The notes below the pieces were generated by a model that was not told where the DNA came from, ran no database searches, and saw nothing but the letters and a program-made list of their open reading frames with translations. A program made the translations under genes and the position numbers. A stretch of 6,250 nucleotides of DNA from Methanofollis sp. (GTDB lineage: Archaea > Halobacteriota > Methanomicrobia > Methanomicrobiales > Methanofollaceae), in NCBI GenBank assembly GCA_028696365.1, contig JAQVHG010000135.1, positions 1-6,250 on the forward strand, given 5' to 3'. Every line of letters begins with the position of its first letter. Position 1 is the first letter of the stretch. Below, piece by piece: positions 1 to 6,250 of the stretch.

Positions 1-363
1 GTGGATCCCGCCGCGGTAGCCGATGTCGTCCCTGACAACGACCATCCCGCCCCGCATCGAGTGGGCGACGGCGTCCCCCGCGCTCCCGTGGATGATGATC
101 GTCCCGGCCTCCATCGTGTTCCCTGGCGCATGGTCGGCATTCCCGTGGACGACCACCGTCGGCCCACGCATAAACATCCCGAGGTCGCCGCCTGGCACGC
201 CGTGCACGATGAGCCTCACCTCGCCGACCAGGCCGTCGGCGATGAACCGCTGGCCCAGCACATGCTCGAGGACGATCTCGTCCTCGCCGGCGGCCACCGC
301 CTCGCGCACCTGCCGGTTCAGGGGGGTGTAGTGGAGGCCCGTCGCATCGATTCTTCTGACCAT
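1..363 (-). CDS. Glutamate synthase GXGXG-domain subunit (alpha subunit domain 3), 3' part cut off by window edge
   Basis: The reverse complement reads open from ATG at 363-361 through 121 codons to the left edge with no stop. It begins MVRRIDATGLHYTPLNRQ and continues with stacked beta-helix turns in which glycine recurs at regular spacing: HGVPGGDLGMFM, HGNADHAPGNTM, HGSAGDAVAHSM, and RDDIGYRGGIH at the edge. This is the GXGXG repeat of the C-terminal beta-helix of glutamate synthase large subunits, also found in FwdC/FmdC and in archaeal stand-alone subunits. The domain is structural: it holds the amidotransferase and FMN domains in place and has no catalysis of its own. It is the third and last visible gene of the operon, starting 2 bp after the stop of the FMN subunit. 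FwdC also has this fold, but the neighbours decide for glutamate synthase. A purine-rich GGCGGGGGCGTGA precedes the ATG as a poor ribosome site, so translational coupling is likely. The C-terminus is not visible. Confidence 0.93.
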   Translation of the reverse strand, partial: MVRRIDATGLHYTPLNRQVREAVAAGEDEIVLEHVLGQRFIADGLVGEVRLIVHGVPGGDLGMFMRGPTVVVHGNADHAPGNTMEAGTIIIHGSAGDAVAHSMRGGMVVVRDDIGYRGGIH

Positions 364-365
364 CT

Positions 366-1876
<1,511 letters not shown>

Positions 1877-1877
<1 letters not shown>

Positions 1878-2926
1878 CAGCGCACCCTCCCGATCACCGG
1901 TTCGCCGGCGCCAGGCATCCAGACCCGGTCGAGGTCAGGGGCCATCCTCCTGATCGCCGCCTCTTCGCTGGAGATGTAGAGGCGGTCTCCTTCCTCGGCG
2001 GCGACGAGGGGCCTGAGTTTGATCCGGTCGGTGAACCCGACGATCCCGTCGCGGTTGGCGACCACGATCGCAAACGGACCGTTCATCATCGCAGGGCCGT
2101 AGGTGAGGCGGAGGGCGCGGTAGAGGTGTTCTTCGCGCGGGGGCATCCGGTCGATCTCGTCCCAGAAGGGCGGGGCGAGCGCACGGACGGCGAGCGTCTT
2201 GTCGAGGCCGTGGCGCCGCGCCAGCAGGTCGACGAGATAGGCCACCACCTCGGTGTCGGTGAACATCGTGCACTTATAGCCGAAACTCTCGATGTACCGG
2301 CGGTTGGTGCCGTAACTGGTGATCTCGCCGTTGTGGATGACGCTCCAGTCCAGGAGGTTGAAGGGGTGGGCCCCGCCCCACCAGCCGCGGGTGTTGGTCG
2401 GGTAGCGGTTGTGTGCGAGCCAGATGTAGCCCTCGTAGTCCTGGATGCGGTAAAAGTCGGCGACCTCCTCGGGCCATCCCGCGGCCTTGAAGACCCCGAT
2501 GTTCTTGCCTGACGAGTAGATGAGGGCGCCAGGGACCGCGGTGTTCACCTTCATCACCAGGTAGGTGACGATGTCTTCCTCTGGCGAGGGGGTGCCGGTC
2601 ATCAGCGAGGGGTCTGGCCTGAAAAAGTAGCGCCACGGGGTGTGGACCTTCTTGAGGTGCGGTTGTTCGTAGGTTGGGATCTCTTCCTCGTGGACGATCT
2701 CTCCCCAGGTCTCGAGGAGGGTGTCCAGTGAAGACTTGGTCTCGATGATGTTGTCGAAGAAGACGTGGAGGGCGTAGCAGTCTGCATATTCAGGGTACGC
2801 GCCGTATACCGCGTACCCTGCGCCTTCCCCGCTGCCGCGTTCGTTCATCATTGCGAGAGCGTCTTTGATACGGGCGCCGTCCATCACCGCCCCTGAGCGG
2901 TCGACGACGCTGATGATTCCACACAT
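1877..2926 (-). CDS. Glutamate synthase glutamine amidotransferase subunit (class II GATase, domain 1)
   Basis: This 349-residue protein hydrolyses glutamine to glutamate and ammonia for the synthase subunit encoded next. It is an N-terminal-nucleophile (class II) amidotransferase: after removal of Met1, Cys2 of MCGIISVVDR becomes the catalytic residue. Other family motifs are AHNRYPTNT (171-179, glutamine-binding Arg174), HPFNLLDWSVIHNGEI (187-202, with Asn199-Gly200 in the oxyanion hole) and FTDTEVVAYL (222-231). The C-terminal third has the NGPFAIVVANRDGIVGFTDR and YISSEEAAIR stretches usual for the family. The frame stays open upstream to GTG at 2944, but that start would add six residues before the essential cysteine. 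The ATG at 2926 leaves Cys at position 2 and has GGAG six bases upstream, so it is chosen. It is first in the operon; its TGA shares a base with the next ATG. In bacteria this domain is fused to the other two; here it stands alone, as in many archaea. Confidence 0.95.
1883..1890 (-). promoter_or_regulatory. Ribosome binding site of the FMN synthase subunit
   Basis: GGAGGGTG on the minus strand, 5 nt before the ATG at 1877-1875. It lies inside the end of the amidotransferase gene. It supports this start over any downstream Met and allows independent re-initiation at the TGATG junction. Confidence 0.7.
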
Positions 2927-2932
2927 GGTCTG

Positions 2933-2936
2933 CTCC
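2933..2936 (-). promoter_or_regulatory. Ribosome binding site that fixes the amidotransferase start
   Basis: GGAG on the minus strand, 6 nt before the ATG at 2926. It lies inside the codons between the alternative GTG (2944) and the ATG, and so argues that translation begins at the ATG, which places the catalytic cysteine at position 2. Confidence 0.65.
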
Positions 2937-2939
2937 ATG

Positions 2940-2957
2940 GCCACCCGGCGGGGTGGC
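2940..2957 (-). other. GC-rich hairpin in the leader of the glutamate synthase mRNA
   Basis: A perfect 7-bp inverted repeat, GCCACCC (2940-2946) and GGGTGGC (2951-2957), closes a 4-nt loop. On the minus strand it falls between the expected transcription start (~2964) and the Shine-Dalgarno, ending 3 nt before GGAG. It could affect ribosome access or mRNA stability; function is inferred. It also covers the alternative GTG start. Confidence 0.55.
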
Positions 2958-2984
2958 GGTGCTCGCTAGTCATAGCTCCAGTAG

Positions 2985-2995
2985 TCATATATACT
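2985..2995. promoter_or_regulatory. TATA-like block shared by the divergent glutamate synthase and glnA promoters
   Basis: TCATATATACT is the only strongly AT-rich block in the 93-bp gap between the two start codons, and TATATA reads the same on both strands. With the usual archaeal distance of about 25 bp from TATA to start site, glnA transcription would begin near 3015 (almost leaderless) and the glutamate synthase operon near 2964 (a leader of ~38 nt). No clear purine-rich BRE is seen. TAGTCATA occurs at 2967-2974 and again at 2982-2989, the second copy running into the TATA block. Start positions are estimates from spacing. Confidence 0.6.
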
Positions 2996-3002
2996 ATTGG
3001 GT

Positions 3003-3016
3003 GGAACCATGTTTCC
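3003..3016 (+). promoter_or_regulatory. NrpR-type nitrogen operator upstream of glnA
   Basis: The sequence GGAA-CCATGT-TTCC matches exactly the GGAA-N6-TTCC operator recognised by NrpR, the nitrogen repressor characterised in Methanococcus. It lies between the TATA block and the glnA ATG, four bases before that codon, so bound repressor would cover the expected transcription start. In known systems NrpR represses nif and glnA under ammonium and is released by 2-oxoglutarate. The match and position are seen; binding is inferred. The nrpR gene is not in this window. Confidence 0.72.
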
Positions 3017-3019
3017 GTT

Positions 3020-4348
3020 ATGCCATCCGACGAGGTTACGGCACTGCTGGAAAGGATCAAGGCAGACAACGTGAAATTCATCCGTCTGCAGTTTTCTGAC
3101 CTTCAGGGGCAACCGAAAAATGTGGCGATCCCACCCATCCAGGCGGAGAAAGCCCTGACCGACGGCATCTCATTTGACGGTTCATCGATCGAGGGGTTTG
3201 CCAGGATCGAAGAGTCCGACATGGTGCTGAGGCCTGACATCTCGACCTATACCCTTCTCCCCTGGAGATCGGATGAAGGATCGGTCGCCCGTTTCATCTG
3301 CGACGTCCATCTTCCTGACGGAAGGCCGTTCGAGGGCGACCCAAGGCATATCCTCAAGAAGGTCGTGGCCGATGCGGCAAAAGACGGCTACGAGTTCAAC
3401 ACCGGGCCTGAACTGGAGTTCTTCCTCTTCAAGATGATCGATGGTCGGCCGTCACTCGAGTTCCAGGACTGTGGTGGGTATTTCGACCTCGCGCCCACCG
3501 ACCTTGCCGAGAATGTGAGGCGGGCCATTGTCCTTGCGCTCACCGAGATGGGGTTTGTGGTCGAGGCCTCCCACCATGAGGTGGCCAAGAGCCAGCACGA
3601 GATCGACTTCAAGTACGGTCCCGCCCTCCAGATGGCCGACAATGTGGTCACCTTCAAGTTCGCCACCAAGACGATCGCCCTCATGAACAACCTCCATGCC
3701 ACCTTCATGGCCAAGCCGATCTACGGGATCAATGGGAGCGGGATGCACACCAACTGCTCGCTCTTCAAGGACGGGGAGAATGCCTTTTATGATCCCGACG
3801 CACCTCTCCAGCTCTCTGAGACGGCGTTACACTTCATCGGCGGGGTCTTGAAGCATATCAGGGGGATCACCAGGATTGCAAACCCGACCATCAACTCGTA
3901 CAAGCGCCTGGTCCCTGGCTACGAGGCCCCGGTCTATATCTCGTGGAGCACTTCGAACCGGACGGCCCTCTGCAGGGTCCCTTCACCACGCGGCAAGTCC
4001 ACCAGGATGGAGCTGCGCAGCCCTGACCCGACCTGCAATCCGTACCTCACCTTTGCGGTGATCCTGGCGGCGGGGATGGACGGGGTGCGCAACCGCATCG
4101 CGCCGCCGACAAGCGCCGACAAGAATATCTTCGAGCTCTCGGCAGAGGAGAGGCGGGCCGCGGGGATCGATGTCCTGCCCGACAACCCGATGGAAGCAAA
4201 CCAATACCTGCTGGAGGACGAACTTCTCTGCTCGGTCCTGGGGACTCATGTCGTCGAGAACCTTACCAGGCTCACCGAGATGGAGTGGGACAGTTACCGC
4301 TCGATGGTCCACCCTTGGGAAGTGGAGCACTACTTCTACCAGCACTGA
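3020..4348 (+). CDS. glnA: Glutamine synthetase type I (GSI-alpha class)
   Basis: This 442-residue cytoplasmic enzyme forms glutamine from glutamate, ammonium and ATP, in the family as a dodecamer. Residues ~15-100 are the N-terminal beta-grasp domain and ~105-442 the catalytic domain. Visible motifs: DGSSIEGF (53-60), GPELEFFLF (129-137, metal ligands Glu131 and Glu133), ASHHEVAKSQHEIDF (183-197, Glu187 and Glu194), NGSGMHTN (238-245, His243), the glutamate flap NPTINSYKRLVPGYEAPV (288-305) and MELRSPDPTCNPYL (330-343). The adenylylation tyrosine of GSI-beta enzymes is absent: the segment reads NIFELSAEE (369-377). Arg62 in FARIEESDM sits where GSI-alpha enzymes have the arginine used for glutamine feedback inhibition. 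These traits and the length fit GSI-alpha, controlled by feedback and protein partners and not by adenylylation. The start is the ATG at 3020; no Shine-Dalgarno lies at normal distance, fitting a nearly leaderless mRNA. It is divergent from the glutamate synthase operon and preceded by an NrpR-type operator. Confidence 0.98.
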   Translation: MPSDEVTALLERIKADNVKFIRLQFSDLQGQPKNVAIPPIQAEKALTDGISFDGSSIEGFARIEESDMVLRPDISTYTLLPWRSDEGSVARFICDVHLPDGRPFEGDPRHILKKVVADAAKDGYEFNTGPELEFFLFKMIDGRPSLEFQDCGGYFDLAPTDLAENVRRAIVLALTEMGFVVEASHHEVAKSQHEIDFKYGPALQMADNVVTFKFATKTIALMNNLHATFMAKPIYGINGSGMHTNCSLFKDGENAFYDPDAPLQLSETALHFIGGVLKHIRGITRIANPTINSYKRLVPGYEAPVYISWSTSNRTALCRVPSPRGKSTRMELRSPDPTCNPYLTFAVILAAGMDGVRNRIAPPTSADKNIFELSAEERRAAGIDVLPDNPMEANQYLLEDELLCSVLGTHVVENLTRLTEMEWDSYRSMVHPWEVEHYFYQH

Positions 4349-4358
4349 GCGTGAGGAT

Positions 4359-4373
4359 CTCTTCTCTTTTTTT
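4359..4373 (+). terminator. Pyrimidine/T-rich terminator of glnA
   Basis: A continuous pyrimidine tract ending in seven T residues (4367-4373) begins 11 bp after the glnA stop. Archaeal RNA polymerase terminates at oligo-T tracts without needing a hairpin, and no convincing stem is seen just before this one. Confidence 0.6.
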
Positions 4374-4550
4374 GCCCAGATCTACTGCATGCCCCTCTCG
4401 CGTGGGAGACGGGATCTATTTTGGTTTTGTAGAATTCAGCATGGACCTTGGTTCACGCATACGGGATGAAAATTTTAGGTGGCTTCCAGGTTGTGGATCT
4501 TTGCTCTCTCTTCAGGGTAGGACACCATAGTGGCCGCCACTTCATTGCCG

Positions 4551-4595
4551 CCCCCACCTATCTTCGTTGTGGGGGGTCCGGGGGCAGAGCCCCCG
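4551..4595. repeat. Two adjacent G/C-run hairpins
   Basis: CCCCCAC (4551-4557) pairs with GTGGGGG (4569-4575) across an 11-nt loop. Directly after it, CGGGGGC (4579-4585) pairs with GCCCCCG (4589-4595) across the 3-nt loop AGA. Both stems are perfect 7-bp pairs. The second, preceded by a run of six G and TCC, resembles extragenic palindromes scattered through GC-rich prokaryotic genomes. Whether copies exist elsewhere in this genome cannot be seen. Confidence 0.5.
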
Positions 4596-4748
4596 ATGAG
4601 ATTCAGGAGGGAAGGCGGTTGAATCGCGCTTGCATCCGGAAAAAGTTAGGGTTTCAACAGAGCCAAATTATTTCATGCTCGCTCCCGCTCGCACATCGAA
4701 AATAGAAAATTTTCTCGAACTCACTATCGTTCGTTGCCACTGAACCTC

Positions 4749-4821
4749 CGGGATGCCGATTGGAGCGGGAAGGCAGGGTGATGATCGTGAAGACGGGATG
4801 CGATCCCCCGCCAATCTTCAT
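4749..4821. repeat. Nested inverted and direct repeats in the spacer
   Basis: CGGGATGC occurs at 4749-4756 and 4794-4801. GATTGG-AG-CGGG (4758-4769) is complementary to CCCGCCAATC (4807-4816) apart from the two-base AG bulge. Inside, GGGAT (4795-4799) pairs with ATCCC (4803-4807) around GCG. These pairings partly compete. The stretch looks like a structured RNA or a degenerate palindromic element; there is no recognised family. Confidence 0.4.
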
Positions 4822-4852
4822 CAGCAGGGAGTTCGGGGTCGGTTGGCAACGC

Positions 4853-4894
4853 CCCCGGTGTGAAGACCGGGGAAGGTGGGCGAGTCGCGCTCGC
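4853..4894. repeat. Two further perfect hairpins
   Basis: CCCCGGT (4853-4859) pairs with ACCGGGG (4866-4872) across a 6-nt loop, and GCGAG (4880-4884) pairs with CTCGC (4890-4894) across a 5-nt loop. No T-run follows either stem, so bacterial-style terminators are unlikely. Confidence 0.45.
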
Positions 4895-5149
4895 ACCAAG
4901 GATAGGTGGAGTTTTCTCGGGGTTGAATGGTGAGATTTTTGATCCTCCTCTCAGTCGGGTAAGGCGCCCCTCTCGTCAGTGGCTCTTCCTTCTGTCTCTT
5001 TCATAGCGGTAGATTATTGGATCGCTGGGAGATGGATCTGGCGAGTTTTTCTCTCTCTTCGGCCGACCGAGATCTTTCCTGCTATGATTATCCCCTGGAT
5101 GGCCATTTGGCGGCGGTAGAATTTCATTGATATTGTAGGTGAAATGGTT

Positions 5150-5291
5150 TGGTTAAGTGAACCTGGTTAAATCTCTGGATATTATTTATGTCACAATTAT
5201 AGTTTCTTTGAGTGATTGTGGCAATTTAGAAGCTTATTTCACTAAATAGCGAGGTACCTCTTGTAACTAAATTTATCAAACAGGTTGAACC
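5150..5291 (+). promoter_or_regulatory. AT-rich upstream region of the surface protein gene
   Basis: This AT-rich block precedes the ATG at 5292. Possible TATA boxes are TATTATTTAT (5180-5189) and CTAAATAG (5242-5249); neither stands out, so the start site is uncertain. CACAAT (5192-5197) is inverted as ATTGTG (5215-5220). TGGTTAA is repeated at 5150-5156 and 5164-5170. The palindrome GGTTGAACC (5283-5291) touches the start codon, and GGTT-N5-AACC at 5151-5163 has the same half-sites. The only ribosome-site-like sequence is GGTTGA (5283-5288), a weak match. Confidence 0.35.
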
Positions 5292-6250
5292 ATGTACCGA
5301 AGTCAACAAGACACATATACTCACGCGGCTGCCATGGCCGTGGCCATCCTCCTCCTCTTCTGTGTGATGGTCATGCCCGCGGCCGCCGAAGACACGGGCC
5401 TCGGGGCGGCGGTCGACGCCCCGGACTTTGTATGGACGACCGGCAACAATGTCGATTGGACGGTCGACAACGAACACGCTGTAAAAGGTGGAAGTTCTGC
5501 CAGGAGTGGTGAACTTTCTGGGTTCATTGGAGACTCTGAGATCAAGACTACTATTACTGGTCCTGGCACTCTTTCCTTCTCCTGGGATGCTTCTTGCTCA
5601 GATAGCAGTTCGCTGAACTTTGCCCTTGATGGGGCAGATCTGAAGACGATTGCCGGGACAGAGAACTCCTGGAAAGAAGAGTCAGTTTTTGTTCCTGAAG
5701 GTGAACACGAACTCAAGTGGCAATTCCATAAAATGGATTCAGCAGGCGAGAACTGTGGCTGGCTCGACGCTGTCTCATTCACGCCCGGAGAAGCGCCTGA
5801 AAAACCTCCCCTTGGTGACGCCCTCGACGCCCCTGACCTCATCTGGACCACCGGCGGCGACGCAAACTGGAGCGTGGATATTCAGGACGGAGTGACCGAC
5901 GGGAACAGTGCCAGGAGTGAATGCCTCTCCAGTTCTGAGTCTACCTGGATCGAGACCACGGTCACTGGCGCCGGCACCCTCTCCTTCGATTGGAAGGCGA
6001 ACATCCAGAACTTCTTCTCTTCACAGGGCAGCCTGGAGTTCTCCATCGACGGTGCCACCTCCTCTGATGGGGATTACAAGATCATCAAGACAACCGCCGA
6101 CTGGTCCCATGAGACCTTCGACCTCGGCGAGGGCGAGCACACCCTGCGCTGGACCTACATCGACATGAGCGGCAACGATGGCGGCGAGGACTGCGGCTGG
6201 CTCGACCATGTCGTCTTCACCCCGGAGATTGTCCCCGCCCCCACCACTCT
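5292..6250 (+). CDS. Secreted/cell-surface protein with tandem beta-rich repeats, 3' part cut off by window edge
   Basis: The frame is open from ATG 5292 through 319 codons to the right edge. Residues 1-32 look like a signal peptide: a polar, weakly charged start (MYRSQQDTYTH), a hydrophobic core AAAMAVAILLLFCVMVMPA, and an AAA|ED site giving cleavage after about Ala32. Two copies of a ~130-residue domain follow (37-165 and 174-311). Each opens with DAPDxxWTTG and ends with GEHxLxW...CGWLDxVxFTP; TGxGTLSFxW lies in the middle. The pattern of short beta strands resembles jelly-roll/Ig-like adhesion or ligand-binding domains of bacterial and archaeal surface proteins; the exact family is not identified. 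Each repeat holds two cysteines (102, 155; 211, 301) that could form a disulfide. A Pro-rich linker, PEIVPAPTT, begins at the edge, so more domains and perhaps a C-terminal anchor lie beyond. It is unrelated to the nitrogen genes. Met15 is a possible alternative start but would shorten the leader. Confidence 0.85.
   Translation, partial: MYRSQQDTYTHAAAMAVAILLLFCVMVMPAAAEDTGLGAAVDAPDFVWTTGNNVDWTVDNEHAVKGGSSARSGELSGFIGDSEIKTTITGPGTLSFSWDASCSDSSSLNFALDGADLKTIAGTENSWKEESVFVPEGEHELKWQFHKMDSAGENCGWLDAVSFTPGEAPEKPPLGDALDAPDLIWTTGGDANWSVDIQDGVTDGNSARSECLSSSESTWIETTVTGAGTLSFDWKANIQNFFSSQGSLEFSIDGATSSDGDYKIIKTTADWSHETFDLGEGEHTLRWTYIDMSGNDGGEDCGWLDHVVFTPEIVPAPTT
5400..6224 (+). repeat. Tandem protein-domain repeat, period ~137 codons
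   Basis: Copy 1 is 5400-5786 and copy 2 is 5811-6224. They share conserved motifs at matching places but differ strongly at the DNA level, so this is an old domain duplication and not a recent DNA duplication. Copy 2 carries about nine extra residues, chiefly between the SFxW strand and the GEH motif. Confidence 0.75.

Larger units (their letters stand above)
4374..5149. other. Long spacer without a convincing gene
   Basis: No reading frame here looks coding. The two longest candidates (4448-4705 plus, 4654-4899 minus) are 81-85 residues, overlap each other on opposite strands, lack ribosome sites and domain signatures, and cross perfect inverted repeats. No tRNA, rRNA or CRISPR pattern was recognised. 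The part from about 4550 to 4900 contains several hairpins, listed separately, and a 12-bp palindrome AGAAAATTTTCT (4704-4715). The part 4900-5149 has T-rich tracts (4934-4940 and 5045-5060) and nothing recognisable. Composition alternates between GC-rich blocks and AT-rich blocks, unlike the uniformly GC-rich genes to the left. Confidence 0.6.

Noticed and set aside
2927..2944. GTG start at 2944 for the amidotransferase
   Set aside because: It would put six residues before the catalytic cysteine, which must be N-terminal, and the start lies in the hairpin; ATG 2926 has its own GGAG.
4448..4705. 85-residue plus-strand frame in the spacer
   Set aside because: It crosses both G/C-run hairpins, has no ribosome site and no recognisable domain, and overlaps another weak frame on the opposite strand.
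4778..4784. GTGATGA resembling a C box of a C/D-box guide RNA
   Set aside because: No CTGA D box at the expected distance (about 40-60 nt) downstream and no terminal stem.
4853..4872. CCCCGGT/ACCGGGG hairpin as a terminator
   Set aside because: No T-run follows, and no gene ends nearby; glnA already has an oligo-T tract 480 bp earlier.
4654..4899. 81-residue minus-strand frame in the spacer
   Set aside because: It crosses the nested inverted repeats and shows no protein-like features; probably a chance frame through a repeat-like region.

Overview
The window looks like chromosomal DNA from a methanogenic archaeon, most likely of the order Methanomicrobiales (Methanofollis or Methanoculleus-like). 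The basis is GC-rich coding DNA, an archaeal glutamate synthase split into separate domain genes with a built-in ferredoxin, archaeal TATA-type promoters, and a GGAA-N6-TTCC operator of the kind bound by the euryarchaeal nitrogen repressor NrpR. The genus is inferred from overall appearance and not proven.

Left half (1-2926, minus strand): a tightly packed operon encodes an archaeal-type glutamate synthase in three pieces. In transcription order these are the class II glutamine amidotransferase (1877-2926), the FMN/iron-sulfur synthase subunit with an N-terminal 2x[4Fe-4S] ferredoxin domain (366-1877), and the GXGXG structural domain (363 to beyond the left edge). The genes overlap by 1 bp or are separated by 2 bp, so they are almost certainly co-transcribed.

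Centre (2927-4348): a 93-bp divergent promoter region separates the operon from glnA (plus strand), a type I-alpha glutamine synthetase. It holds one TATA-like block that could serve both directions, a perfect NrpR-type operator just upstream of glnA, and a GC-rich hairpin in the leader of the glutamate synthase mRNA. Together the four genes form the complete GS-GOGAT ammonium assimilation pathway: GlnA makes glutamine from glutamate, ammonium and ATP, and glutamate synthase transfers the amide to 2-oxoglutarate to give two glutamates. NrpR, which responds to 2-oxoglutarate in its known hosts, would tie expression to nitrogen supply.

Right part (4349-5291): after a pyrimidine-rich terminator there are about 0.9 kb with no convincing gene. 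The first part has several perfect GC-rich hairpins and short inverted repeats and resembles a dispersed intergenic repeat or degenerate element. The last ~250 bp are AT-rich and probably hold the promoter of the next gene.

Right edge (5292 to beyond 6250): the start of a secreted or surface-anchored protein, with a signal peptide followed by at least two ~130-residue tandem beta-rich domains. The two repeats differ clearly in codon use.
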